A stretch of 64,000 nucleotides of DNA from Bacillota bacterium (GTDB lineage: Bacteria > Bacillota > Clostridia > Tissierellales > Sedimentibacteraceae), in NCBI GenBank assembly GCA_023386345.1, contig JAEWJT010000017.1, positions 1-64,000 on the forward strand. The letters run 5' to 3'. The position numbers and the translations under genes are program-made. Of this stretch, positions 34,333 to 42,684 are shown piece by piece (the stretch's first letter is position 1; each line of letters starts with the position of its first letter). A model generated the notes under the pieces. That model saw only the letters and a program-made list of their open reading frames with translations. It did no database searches and had not been told where the DNA came from.

Positions 34333-34794
34333 ATGGAAATTAAAAAGATTGAAGGTATTGATTTTAAAAAATTAATATGTGGTGATATTTTAAGGGGGCT
34401 TCCAGATTGGTTTGGTATACCAGAGGCAATAGATGAATATATAGAAGAAAGTTCAAAAATGCCATTCTTTGTTTGCTATGACGAGAATATAATAGTTGGA
34501 TTTATAGCTATAAAACAGCATAATATGTATTCTGCTGAAGTTTATGTAATGGGAATTAGTCAAGCATATCATAGAAAAGGCATAGGGAAAAAACTTATAG
34601 AAAAATGTATAGGCTGGTGTGAGGAAAACAGAATAGAGTTTTTGCAAGTAAAAACTTTAGATGAATCACACCCGGATTTAAATTATGCTAAAACGAGAAA
34701 ATTCTATGAAGCAATAGGATTTAGAGCTTTAGAGTGTTTTCCTACATTATGGGGTGAGCATAATCCTTGCCTTTTAATGATAATGAAAATATAG
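34333..34794 (+). CDS. GNAT family N-acetyltransferase
   Basis: A 153-residue GNAT protein with VMGISQAYHRKGIGKKLIEK as acetyl-CoA site and LQVKTLDESHPDLNYAKTRK followed by FYEAIGFRALECFPTLWGE near the C-terminus. That C-terminal form is common in clostridial GNATs of unknown substrate. GGAGG is 7 nt before the ATG. It interrupts the usual DUF951-serS neighbourhood. Confidence 0.87.
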   Translation: MEIKKIEGIDFKKLICGDILRGLPDWFGIPEAIDEYIEESSKMPFFVCYDENIIVGFIAIKQHNMYSAEVYVMGISQAYHRKGIGKKLIEKCIGWCEENRIEFLQVKTLDESHPDLNYAKTRKFYEAIGFRALECFPTLWGEHNPCLLMIMKI

Positions 34795-34959
34795 TAGAAT
34801 ACCTAACTATAGTTGAAAAAAGGCTAAAGGTTTTATTAAAATTGCTAGACGATTTCTTTTATTTTACAAAGCTTATTGATTTTAAAATAAATTTTTATTG
34901 CAAAAAGTATATAAATGTGTTAAATTTTAAAGAAAATAAATAATTAAGTGAGGTGTTTT

Positions 34960-35181
34960 ATGGCGGAAATAACATATGATATTATAGAAGAATTAGGTAT
35001 TTTATCTACAAATCCGAAAGATTGGACTAAAGAAATAAATCTTGTTAGTTGGAATGGTTCAAAAGCAAAATTTGATATAAGAGATTGGGCACCAGACCAT
35101 GAAAAGATGGGCAAGGGTATAACTTTAAGCAAGGAAGAATTAGTAAAATTACGAGATATTATTAATAATTTAGAGCTGTAA
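34960..35181 (+). CDS. PC4-like (YdbC family) ssDNA-binding protein
   Basis: A 73-residue protein of the YdbC type, a bacterial homologue of the transcriptional coactivator PC4 that binds single-stranded nucleic acid as a dimer. Landmarks are TKEINLVSWNGSKAKFDIRD, WAPDHEKMGKGITLS and the terminal helix EELVKLRDIINNL. ATG 34960 has GTGAGGTG 5 nt upstream; ATG 34948 is not preceded by an SD. Confidence 0.88.
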   Translation: MAEITYDIIEELGILSTNPKDWTKEINLVSWNGSKAKFDIRDWAPDHEKMGKGITLSKEELVKLRDIINNLEL

Positions 35182-35260
35182 GATTTATGCAGACTGCATA
35201 TACTATCTTGTAAGAATAGTATTTAAATTTAATTGGAATAATTTACCAATAAAATTTGTA

Positions 35261-35289
35261 TTGACAAAAATATCTGAAAGATATATATT
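35261..35289 (+). promoter_or_regulatory. Predicted promoter of the serS T-box transcript
   Basis: TTGACA (35261-35266), a 17-bp spacer and TATATT (35284-35289) lie directly upstream of the T-box leader, as expected for an attenuated tRNA synthetase gene. Confidence 0.7.
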
Positions 35290-35294
35290 ATATA

Positions 35295-35600
35295 GAAATA
35301 CAACTGTGAAAGAGCTAAGTAAATAATTTTTTTCTTCAAGAGAGCCTTTGTTTGGTGAGAAAAGGCAGAGAAATTATTGAAATCTACTCTGGAGTTTCTG
35401 GTAATGCCAGACGTGTAAAAAGCGTTAATTTTTCAAGAGACTGTATATATTATACTAATACTAAGTATAAAGCTCTATAAGTAAGAATATTTAAAATATT
35501 GAGTTTGAATTCTTTGATTTGTATTATACAGTAATTAGGGTGGTACCGCGAGTGTTTGCTCGTCTCTAAAGATTATCTTTAGAGACGAGTTTTTTAATTT
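35295..35600 (+). promoter_or_regulatory. Serine T-box riboswitch of serS
   Basis: The leader has a Stem I with AGAGAGCC and TTTGGTGAGAAAAGGC in its upper part, and a specifier loop where GAAA is followed by TCT (35383-35385, a serine codon) and ACTCTGGAG. The T-box AGGGTGGTACCGCG is at 35537-35550. Uncharged tRNA-Ser would pair with the TCT and the T-box to favour the antiterminator. The competing terminator CTCGTCTCTAAAGA/TCTTTAGAGACGAG (35559-35589) with TTTTTT is clear. Specifier assignment is by eye from the conserved context. Confidence 0.93.
35559..35597 (+). terminator. Regulated terminator of the serS T-box
   Basis: A perfect 14-bp stem (35559-35572 with 35576-35589) around a TTA loop is followed by TTTTTTAATTTTT. 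The T-box element immediately upstream would compete for its 5' arm. Confidence 0.92.
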
Positions 35601-35697
35601 TTGATAATGTAGATTTTTGCTTATCAGTTTGTATAAATATTTAGATAGTGATGTAAAAAATAAAATTTTGATATAAAAGAAAGGAAAGTGAGAAAAA

Positions 35698-36969
35698 ATG
35701 TTAGATATTAAAAGGATTAGAAAAAATCCGCAGGAAGTAGAAGAACTATTAAAAAGAAGAAATCCTGAATTGTCTTTAGATAAAGTCCTTGAGCTTGATA
35801 AGAAAAGACGTGAAATTTTAGTTAAAGTTGAGGAAATGAAGGCAAGACAGAATGTCGAATCAAAGCAAATCCCAACTTTAAAAAAAGAAGGAAAAGATGT
35901 AACAGAGCTTATGGAGGACCTAAGAAAGCTTTCAGAAGATATCAAAGTGTTAGATGCTGATGTAAAGCTTGTTGATGACGAGATAGAAGAAGAACTTATG
36001 TCTATACCTAATACTCCAAACCCTGATATCACAGTAGGAAAGTCAGATGAGGACAACAAGGAAGTAAGAAGATGGGGAGAGCCAAGAAAATTTGATTTTG
36101 AAATCAAAGCCCACTGGGACTTAGGAGTAAATCTAGACATCTTAGATTTTGAAAGAGCAACAAAAGTAACAGGAACAAGATTTTCTATGTATAAAGGATT
36201 AGGAGCTAGACTTGAGAGAGCAATAGCACAGTATATGCTTGATATGCACGTTTTTGAGCATGGCTTTACAGAGGTGCTGCCGCCATATATGGTTAATGCT
36301 GACAGCATGAGAGGAACGGGACAGCTTCCTAAATTTGAAGAAGATATGTTTAAAATCAATGAAAGAGATTATTATTTGATACCTACAGCAGAAGTGCCAG
36401 TAACTAATATGTACAGGGATGAAGTAATTGATGAAAAAAATCTTCCTATATTTTTAACAGCCTATACTCCTTGTTTTAGAGCAGAAGCTGGCTCAGCCGG
36501 ACGTGACACAAGAGGACTTATTAGAAATCATCAATTTAGCAAGGTTGAGATGGTTATGTACACTACAGCAGAAGAATCTTACAAAAGACTTGAAGAGCTG
36601 ACTGAATTTGCTGAAAATGTACTCAAAGGCCTAGGGCTTCCATATAGAAAGGTTGAGTTATGCACAGGTGATATAGGATTTTCATCAGCAAAAACTTACG
36701 ACTTAGAGGTGTGGATGCCAAGCTATGGAAGATATGTTGAGATTTCTTCTTGCTCAAATTTTGAGGATTTCCAAGCAAGACGTGCTAATATAAAATACAG
36801 AAATGACAATAAAAAACTAGAGTTCGTCCACACATTAAATGGTTCAGGCTTAGCAGTAGGGAGAACTTTCGCAGCTATACTTGAAAATTATCAGTTAGCA
36901 GATGGAACAATAGAAATACCAGTAGCTTTAAGACCGTATATGAGAAATATGGAAAAAATAGAATTTTAA
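35698..36969 (+). CDS. serS: Seryl-tRNA synthetase
   Basis: A class II aminoacyl-tRNA synthetase of 423 residues, the normal length. The N-terminal coiled-coil arm that holds tRNA-Ser covers about residues 1-105 (RRNPELSLDKVLELDKKRRE). The catalytic core has TGTRFSMYKGLGARLERA, motif 2 FRAEAGSAGRDTRGLIRNHQ and motif 3 GSGLAVGRTFAAILENYQ. It charges tRNA-Ser, and through it tRNA-Sec if present. GAAAGGAAAG is the SD. Expression is controlled by the T-box upstream. Confidence 0.98.
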   Translation: MLDIKRIRKNPQEVEELLKRRNPELSLDKVLELDKKRREILVKVEEMKARQNVESKQIPTLKKEGKDVTELMEDLRKLSEDIKVLDADVKLVDDEIEEELMSIPNTPNPDITVGKSDEDNKEVRRWGEPRKFDFEIKAHWDLGVNLDILDFERATKVTGTRFSMYKGLGARLERAIAQYMLDMHVFEHGFTEVLPPYMVNADSMRGTGQLPKFEEDMFKINERDYYLIPTAEVPVTNMYRDEVIDEKNLPIFLTAYTPCFRAEAGSAGRDTRGLIRNHQFSKVEMVMYTTAEESYKRLEELTEFAENVLKGLGLPYRKVELCTGDIGFSSAKTYDLEVWMPSYGRYVEISSCSNFEDFQARRANIKYRNDNKKLEFVHTLNGSGLAVGRTFAAILENYQLADGTIEIPVALRPYMRNMEKIEF

Positions 36970-36974
36970 AATAT

Positions 36975-37008
36975 AAAAAACTAATCTTATTCTTTAGATT
37001 AGTTTTTT
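36975..37008 (+). terminator. Terminator of serS
   Basis: AAAAAACTAATCT (36975-36987) pairs perfectly with AGATTAGTTTTTT (36996-37008), followed by ACTTTTTC. This is a strong terminator 5 bp after the serS stop codon. Confidence 0.88.
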
Positions 37009-37153
37009 ACTTTTTCAATCATACTCTATATTATAAGCTTTATTAATTGTGCGATTTAGTATTAAAATATTTCAATTATTTTTTATTTTTCTAAGTAAGT
37101 TGTCAGTTTTTTAAAATGCTCAGGATAATTTGAAAAATACTTTTCAGTTTTGC

Positions 37154-37169
37154 TATTACCCGGGCAATA
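37154..37169. promoter_or_regulatory. Candidate Noc-binding site
   Basis: TATTACCCGGGCAATA is a near-perfect palindrome around CCCGGG. It differs from the Bacillus subtilis Noc box ATTTCCCGGGAAAT only at the positions flanking the CCCGGG core. It is GC-rich in an otherwise very AT-rich gap of 368 bp (36970-37337) that holds no gene. A Noc homologue is encoded at 5195. Species-specific variation of the box makes this plausible but unproven. Confidence 0.4.
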
Positions 37170-37337
37170 ATTAAAAAAATTTTGTCTTTATACTCGAACT
37201 GCATTTTTGAGAATAACTTTTAATTCATATATTTTACAAATAATTTATTATTTTGTTAATGATTTTTTACAAAATATAGTATATAATATAGTGGATTAAA
37301 ATTTTGATAATAAATAAAACAATTCTGGGAGGGACAA

Positions 37338-38537
37338 ATGACAAAAAAATTTAATAGAGTTATTTCTTTAATTATCATTTTTATAACGATAATGTCGTCA
37401 TTGACATCTTTCTATGCAGCAGATTTAGAAGGTGTAAGTGACAGAATACATGGAGCTTTGCTAGGTGATTTAGAAACAGGTGAGATTTTATATGAGTACA
37501 ATGTGGATGAGGCATTGCCATTAGCAAGTATTAGTAAGCTAATTACATATTCAATCCTTATGGACAAAATAACAGAGGGCAAAATAAAGTATGATGATGA
37601 AATGACAATTTCAGAGAATGCTGTTAAAACGCAAGGAAGCAAATTTGGAATGAAAGCAGGAGAAAAAATTAAAGTTTCTACAATGATAGATGCCTTGCTT
37701 GTCATATCAGGAAATGATGTTACTACTGCAATAGCAGAAAACATAGCAGGAACAGAAGAAGAATTTGTAAAAATGATGTATGAGAAATCAAAGTCTTTAG
37801 GCTTAAACTCTGTACATTTTATAAATTCACATGGCTATCCGCTAGATGATGCTGAAACTGACCAGAATTACATGAGTATAAAGGATTTATATGCGTTTGT
37901 AAGGTATTTATTAAGCACATATCCGCAAGTATTAGAAATCAGCAAGAAAACAGAGCTTGTAATACCTGAAAGAAACTTCAATAAAAAATCTACAAATCCT
38001 CTATTTGGAAATGAAATACAGGGAGTTGACGGATTAAAAACCGGATACACAGATAAAGCAGGTATATGCTTAGTTTCAACCATGCCGATAAAAGCAAAAG
38101 ATCAGAACAGTAAGGACTTTAGAATAATTGCAATCATAATGGGAGCACAAACTCATCCAGAAAGAATTGAAAAGTCAAAAAAACTGCTAGAGTATGGAAG
38201 AGATAATTATGTAGATCAAAAATTATCAAATAAAGAGGAAGTATACGATAAAATCCATATAGATAATGCAAAAGTACAAGATATAAATGTATATGCAAAG
38301 GAAGATTATAATAAGTTAATAGAAATTGGACAAACTGTTAGAGTAGAAAAAACATACAATGAGAAAATAAAAGCTCCTCTAGCAAATGGAGCAAAAATAG
38401 GTGAAATAAATTACTACATTGGAGAAGAAAAAATAAAAACAATAGATATAGAAATAAGAGAAGATGTGAAAAAAGCAAACTTCTTCGTAATGATAGGAAG
38501 ATTTTTTCAAAATCTATTTAAAAGCTGGTTTAAATAA
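37338..38537 (+). CDS. dacF: D-alanyl-D-alanine carboxypeptidase (DacF-like PBP)
   Basis: A secreted low-molecular-weight penicillin-binding protein of 399 residues that trims the terminal D-alanine of peptidoglycan stem peptides. An N-terminal signal peptide (VISLIIIFITIMSSLTSFYA) precedes the transpeptidase-like domain with SxxK in ASISKLITYS, SGN in VISGNDVTTA and KTG in GLKTGYTDKAG. A PBP5-like C-terminal beta domain follows, ending in an amphipathic membrane anchor FFQNLFKSWFK. GGGAGGG is the SD. It is monocistronic. Confidence 0.94.
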   Translation: MTKKFNRVISLIIIFITIMSSLTSFYAADLEGVSDRIHGALLGDLETGEILYEYNVDEALPLASISKLITYSILMDKITEGKIKYDDEMTISENAVKTQGSKFGMKAGEKIKVSTMIDALLVISGNDVTTAIAENIAGTEEEFVKMMYEKSKSLGLNSVHFINSHGYPLDDAETDQNYMSIKDLYAFVRYLLSTYPQVLEISKKTELVIPERNFNKKSTNPLFGNEIQGVDGLKTGYTDKAGICLVSTMPIKAKDQNSKDFRIIAIIMGAQTHPERIEKSKKLLEYGRDNYVDQKLSNKEEVYDKIHIDNAKVQDINVYAKEDYNKLIEIGQTVRVEKTYNEKIKAPLANGAKIGEINYYIGEEKIKTIDIEIREDVKKANFFVMIGRFFQNLFKSWFK

Positions 38538-38577
38538 TATAAATTTTTAAATTGACATTTATTATAGAATAAAAATA

Positions 38578-38619
38578 AAAAATAGGAGTAACAATTTTTA
38601 AATTGTCACTCCTATTTTT
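38578..38619 (+). terminator. Terminator of dacF
   Basis: AATAGGAGT-A-ACAATTT pairs with AAATTGT-C-ACTCCTATT around a short T-rich loop, ending in TTTTTATTG. It is a strong two-part stem and can also work on the - strand. Confidence 0.87.
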
Positions 38620-38733
38620 ATTGAACAAAGATTTTTATATTTTCTATATATCTTTGTAATATTACAGATACTTGAGCTCTAGCTGAGCTAACTAATGTAT
38701 TTAGGTTAATATATTTAATATGTTGGTTTTAAC
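38618..38733 (-). pseudogene. Remnant of an S-layer homology (SLH) domain
   Basis: Read on the - strand, the frame contains NTLVSSARAQVSVILQRYIE followed by NIKIFVQ and a stop. This closely matches the C-terminal end of SLH domains, which typically read TRAEVAVILQRFI. Only about 35 residues are open and a stop lies immediately upstream, so it is a fragment. It implies that a cell-wall-anchored surface protein gene once lay here. Confidence 0.6.
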
Positions 38734-38736
38734 TAA

Positions 38737-38877
38737 TTAAAACCAGAACATTGAAGAGTTTAAAATATTGTTCACAAGTCCAGCATCTGTAATTTTTATT
38801 TTATATTCATCCAAATGTGATTTAAGAATATCAGCTATATTATCTAAAGCTAATTTCATACCTAATTCTTTCATCAT
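38737..38877 (-). CDS. Small ORF, 46 residues, unknown
   Basis: On the - strand an ATG at 38877 opens a frame reading MMKELGMKLALDNIADILKS, then HLDEYKIKITDAGLVNNIL and ending SSMFWF. A purine-rich AAAGGATGAGG lies directly upstream, though its spacing is very tight for the first ATG and better for the second. The predicted structure is an amphipathic helix with a hydrophobic tail. I do not recognise it. It sits between the SLH remnant and the anti-sigma gene. Confidence 0.4.
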   Translation of the reverse strand: MMKELGMKLALDNIADILKSHLDEYKIKITDAGLVNNILNSSMFWF

Positions 38878-39041
38878 CCTCATCCTTTCTTTTTAAAATA
38901 TTTATTTCTATTTTATTTATACCCGAATCTTATAGTATTAATCAATTTTTTAAAATATTTATTATTATATATTTTTTATATTAGTATCATATTTTTTTAT
39001 TCTTTAATCTACTGTATGATTAAAAATTTTTAAGCATTATA

Positions 39042-40013
39042 CTATTTTTTCTTTCTTGATATGATAAATCCAGTTAACAGCAGAATAAATCCTATTACAC
39101 ATCCTGAAATAAGTATCAGCAGATACGAATTTGCATTTATTACTACATCTGTATTCCAAGCTTGAAGATTAGCATCACTAAAGCTGATATGCCATATTCC
39201 GTTTATTATTAAATAAATAATATCATGAATTAGGGAAATAAAAGCTCCACTAATGACAACACATATTCCTGACTTAATAAAACCATTAGACTTTGAATAG
39301 CGGATAATCCCAAACAGAAACCATGCAAAGGCAACTGTAACAGTAGTAATCAAAAATGCAGGTTTCCAATAGTTAGAGGACGCTCCGTAAAATCCGCAAG
39401 TAATAATTAGAAGATACAGTAGCATAGTGTCAATAGTCATTACAAGAAACCCTTTATTTTTTAAAGCAAATCCTTTTAACGGAAATTCACCAATAACAGC
39501 CGGTAAAAAAACAACAGATAGTCCAAATATTACAGCAACTGAGGTTACAAAAAACCAGTTACCACCGCTATTCATAAGGCAAGCTAAAAATAGTAAGATT
39601 AAACTCGTTGTGAAAGTTACAAATGTCCACAGGCGTTTCTTTTCTCTTACAATCAATGGTGTTGCAATGGGTGAAACAAATACCATTGTGGCAGTCAAAA
39701 CAATAAAAAACCAATCTAATGTGTGAGACGTAACAAGATTGACAATTAAGCAAATAAGGAGCGGAACAGCAATTATACATAATCCTGCCTGCAATGCTTT
39801 TTTCTTTACATTTTTTGTATGGCGTAAGATGACCTCATTTTGTTCTTTCTGTAAACGGTTATCATATGTGTCATCCTGCATTTCTTTCAATAGAGCTTTG
39901 CAAGAATTACACTCATTTAAATGTTCTTCAACAATTTTTTTACTTTCATCACTACAAGCATCATCATAATAAAGCGGTAGCAAATCTTTTATCAAATTAC
40001 AATCATATTTCAT
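39042..40013 (-). CDS. Anti-sigma factor-like membrane protein (zf-HC2)
   Basis: A 323-residue protein beginning MKYDCNLIKDLLPLYYDD, with the zinc-binding HC2 pattern continuing in HLNECNSCKALLKEM (H-x3-C-x2-C) at about 32-46. This is the usual anti-sigma domain. A cytosolic linker and about eight hydrophobic segments follow, ending in RKKK. It presumably holds the ECF sigma factor encoded just upstream at the membrane and releases it on a signal. Its start overlaps the sigma stop by 4 nt (ATGA), indicating translational coupling. Confidence 0.87.
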   Translation of the reverse strand: MKYDCNLIKDLLPLYYDDACSDESKKIVEEHLNECNSCKALLKEMQDDTYDNRLQKEQNEVILRHTKNVKKKALQAGLCIIAVPLLICLIVNLVTSHTLDWFFIVLTATMVFVSPIATPLIVREKKRLWTFVTFTTSLILLFLACLMNSGGNWFFVTSVAVIFGLSVVFLPAVIGEFPLKGFALKNKGFLVMTIDTMLLYLLIITCGFYGASSNYWKPAFLITTVTVAFAWFLFGIIRYSKSNGFIKSGICVVISGAFISLIHDIIYLIINGIWHISFSDANLQAWNTDVVINANSYLLILISGCVIGFILLLTGFIISRKKK

Positions 40014-40495
40014 AATCTTTCCATCCTTTCTTTAATCATAAGGCGAGCGCGATGATATGTAACACGAGCCCAATTCTCTGTTTTGCCGAACAAGTTCCCT
40101 ATCTTTTGAAAAGGAAGCTCTCCAAATACCCTTAATTGGAATACTTCTTTATATGGTTCACTCATGCTATGTAAAACTTGATGTATCTGAAAAGCAGAGT
40201 CCTCATCTGCAACATTAGTTTCTATGCACACATCACAAACCACATTTTCAGTTTCAGTAAGTTCAAAACTTTTCTTCTGTACTCTAAGTTCATCAATGAA
40301 CAAGTTTTTGGCTATAGCACATAGCCATGTGAGTTCAGATGAATCCCCACGATATTTTTTGTCGGTAGTCATTACCTTAAAAAAGACTTTCTGTGTAATT
40401 TCCTCTGAAACATCTCTGCATTTTGACAAGGCCATAACGAAAGAATACACCTGCATATAATAGGTCCTATATAGTTGCTCAAAATTAATTTCCAC
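40010..40495 (-). CDS. ECF-type RNA polymerase sigma factor
   Basis: A sigma-70 family factor of about 161 residues. Region 2 has YMQVYSFVMALSKCRDVSEE and LTWLCAIAKNLFIDELRVQ; region 4 has MSEPYKEVFQLRVFGELPFQ with KIGNLFGKTENWARVTYHRA as the DNA-binding helix-turn-helix. I choose GTG 40495 because AGGAGG lies 7 nt upstream; the frame extends to 40615 but that part is not sigma-like. The anti-sigma gene overlaps by 4 nt. Confidence 0.88.
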   Translation of the reverse strand: MEINFEQLYRTYYMQVYSFVMALSKCRDVSEEITQKVFFKVMTTDKKYRGDSSELTWLCAIAKNLFIDELRVQKKSFELTETENVVCDVCIETNVADEDSAFQIHQVLHSMSEPYKEVFQLRVFGELPFQKIGNLFGKTENWARVTYHRARLMIKERMERL

Positions 40496-40585
40496 ATCAT
40501 CGCCTCCTTTCTTTCTGATTTTGTAGGTTTGACGGAGAAGGTTATATTTCGTTACAAACTTTTTAAAAAATATTATTAAAATTTT

Positions 40586-40623
40586 AATTGTTAACATTTT
40601 AGAAAATATTAACAATTATTATA
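40586..40623 (-). promoter_or_regulatory. Putative promoter and dyad upstream of the ECF sigma gene
   Basis: On the - strand TATAAT at 40618-40623 is followed immediately by a 9-bp inverted repeat, AATTGTTAA/TTAACAATT (40586-40617), which would span the transcription start. It could be an operator or leader hairpin. A clear -35 element was not seen. Confidence 0.35.
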
Positions 40624-40694
40624 TCATAAAAAGGTTAATATTTCCATTATAAACACATTTATTTAGCGATATAGGGAAAACAATAGAAGCATAT

Positions 40695-40728
40695 AAAAAA
40701 ACCCGTATAAATCTAAATTTTACGGGTT
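40695..40728 (-). terminator. Minus-strand terminator after the OYE remnant and ada
   Basis: AACCCGTA (40700-40707) pairs with TACGGGTT (40721-40728); on the - strand the stem is followed by TTTTTTATAT. It would end transcription coming from ada and the OYE remnant. Confidence 0.75.
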
Positions 40729-40867
40729 ACGTGATAAGTTTTGAGGTGTTAAAAATATTTTAACATTTTTTATAGAAATAAAGACATCCAAGGTAAGCTT
40801 GTTATTATAATCTCTCATAGCCTTTTACGTTTTAAAAATTGACTAAGTAAAAAAGCTTATATAACTA

Positions 40868-41152
40868 TTATAAATTCCACCCTGATAGAAAAGATTTATC
40901 AGAAAGTAGTGGTCTACCAATACCTATTAAGTCACATACTTTCTCTTTCAGAAGCTTTTCAGCGGTTTCTAAGCTTCGAATTCCTCCGGTACAATCCACA
41001 GGAATGTCATATTTATACATGGCATTACGCATTGCTTTTGAATATGGAGCAAAGTAAGCAGTATCATTATCGTCCAAAGAATTAGTAACAATTGGTGCTG
41101 CAATAACCCTGTTTTTTAGTACAATATTTTTAATTGTATTTTCTTTAATCAT
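40868..41152 (-). pseudogene. Old Yellow Enzyme family gene with large internal deletion
   Basis: The open frame encodes only 94 residues. Residues 1-30 (NIVLKNRVIAAPI) match the N-terminus of NADH:flavin oxidoreductases. Residues 36-94 (YFAPYSKAMRNAM, then IPVDCTGGIRSLETAEKLL and DLIGIGRPLL) match the C-terminal part of the TIM barrel, which normally lies some 230 residues later. The middle, with most of the FMN and substrate pocket, is missing, so the product cannot be a working enzyme. The frame is intact, suggesting a recent deletion. Confidence 0.82.
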
Positions 41153-41186
41153 ATTTATCCTCTCTGTATAATATATTAGGACTATT

Positions 41187-42214
41187 TTATTTAATATTTT
41201 CTTGTTCTAAATTGAGTAATTGCTTTTTAATTTTTAGAGAAGCAGCATAACCTACTAATGAGCCGTCTGCTCCTACAACACGATGGCAAGGCACTACAAT
41301 TAATAAAGGATTTTTATTATTCGCCATTCCGACCGCACGACTTGCATTGGGATTTCCAATCATTTTTGCAACTTGCTTATAACTTTTTATGCTACCATAA
41401 GGAATATCTTTCAATGCAGACCAAACTGATTTTTGAAATGGAGTGCCAATTGGATTAAGCGGAAGCTCAAATGTCTTACGCTTTCCGCAAAAATATTCAT
41501 CTAACTGGCGTGCTGCTAAATCAGTTATTATATTTCTTCGGATTTCTCCATATCCTTCCAAGCAATCAGCAAACTGTATCGCCGTGATATTAATGCCATC
41601 AGATGCTATCGCAATTTTTCCCATAGCGAGATCATAAACAAAATAGCCACCGAGATAGCTAGTAGTATCTTTTTTATAAAGTTGACGATAATTACCTGGA
41701 GACATTTTTGTATATTTCTTAAAAAAAGTATAAAATGATGATAGACTTTCAAATCCAAGAGATAAAACAATCTCTAAAATTGAGTCATTTTCGTCTAAAA
41801 GCTTTGCTTTTGCTTCTTCAATACGACGCTTATTTGCATATTCACTAGGCGTATAACCATATTGGTTTACAAAAATTTCTGTCATGTGACGCCTTGATAC
41901 TCCTAATTTATCTAATTTTTCTAACAGAGCGGTCTTATCAGCAAACAGATTATCTATGGCATGTTTAACCTTATCTGCTAGTTCCGATACAGGCCGATAG
42001 TCTATCAAATCAGGACGACATCTCTTGCAAGGGCGATAACCTGCTTCCATTGCGGCTTTGGCTGTGTCAAAATAATCTACGTTTCTTTTAGAGGTGGTTT
42101 AGATGCACAGGAGGGACGGCAAAAAATCTTGGTAGATTTTACTGCGTAATAAAATACTCCGTCATATTCTTTATTATTGTTTATCACTGCGTTCCATTTT
42201 TCATTGCTATTCAT
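41187..42214 (-). pseudogene. ada: Ada methyltransferase/regulator gene, frameshifted
   Basis: Ada repairs alkylated DNA and activates its own regulon. Three domains are recognisable: an N-terminal zinc domain (FCRPSCASK, then GYRPCKRCRPDL), an AraC-type helix-turn-helix (FVNQYGYTPSEYANKRRIEE), and the O6-methylguanine methyltransferase with active site VVPCHRVVG. The true start is ATG 42214 with GAGGTG 6 nt upstream. That frame stops after about 45 codons; a one-base loss in the A-run at 42086-42089 moves the rest to another frame, open from 42050. Sequencing error or a slippery tract are alternatives. A shorter AraC-methyltransferase protein (41187-42050, 287 residues) may still be made. 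Confidence 0.8.
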
Positions 42215-42528
42215 GAGTTCACCTCAACACTATTTCTTTGCTTGATACTGGTATTATTATAGCAAAAGATAAGCTTTTTATCTTCCTGTTTTGATACTTC
42301 TAATTTTTTTGTTTAATACGAAGAAAAACTTATATATAGGTATACTTTTATTTTTTATAAATTTTTAAATCTAACAATACCTATTATAGTAAAAATACTA
42401 ATAATATCAAAAATAAGGGCTTAAACATTTATATGAAATCTTATAATTTTATTTATGATATCAAATTATTTGAAAAATGTTTTTTTCTATTTGAGCAACC
42501 TTTTACATTAAAAAACAGCAAAATAGAC

Positions 42529-42561
42529 AGAGGGCGAAAGCGTTCGCCGCTTTCGCCCTCT
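42529..42561. repeat. GC-rich 14-bp hairpin
   Basis: AGAGGGCGAAAGCG (42529-42542) pairs perfectly with CGCTTTCGCCCTCT (42548-42561) around TTCGC. It is strikingly GC-rich against its surroundings. On the - strand it is followed by GTCTATTTTGCTGTTTTTT, so it could terminate the VOC gene at 42685. The adjoining 42585-42660 stretch has further inverted repeats (TTGTCAAC/GTTGACAA and AGGC/GCCT). Confidence 0.7.
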
Positions 42562-42684
42562 TGATTGCTACATAAGCAGGGACATACAGATTTGTCAACG
42601 ACAGGCGAAGCCTACTCATTTCATAGTTGACAAGGGTGGCTGGCTCTGCTACTCAATACTAAGATTATGCTCATTTTGCTGAGC

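Noticed and set aside
35535..36359. 274-codon frame antisense to serS and the T-box
   Set aside because: It overlaps the well-supported T-box terminator and serS coding region, and its composition is that of a shadow frame.
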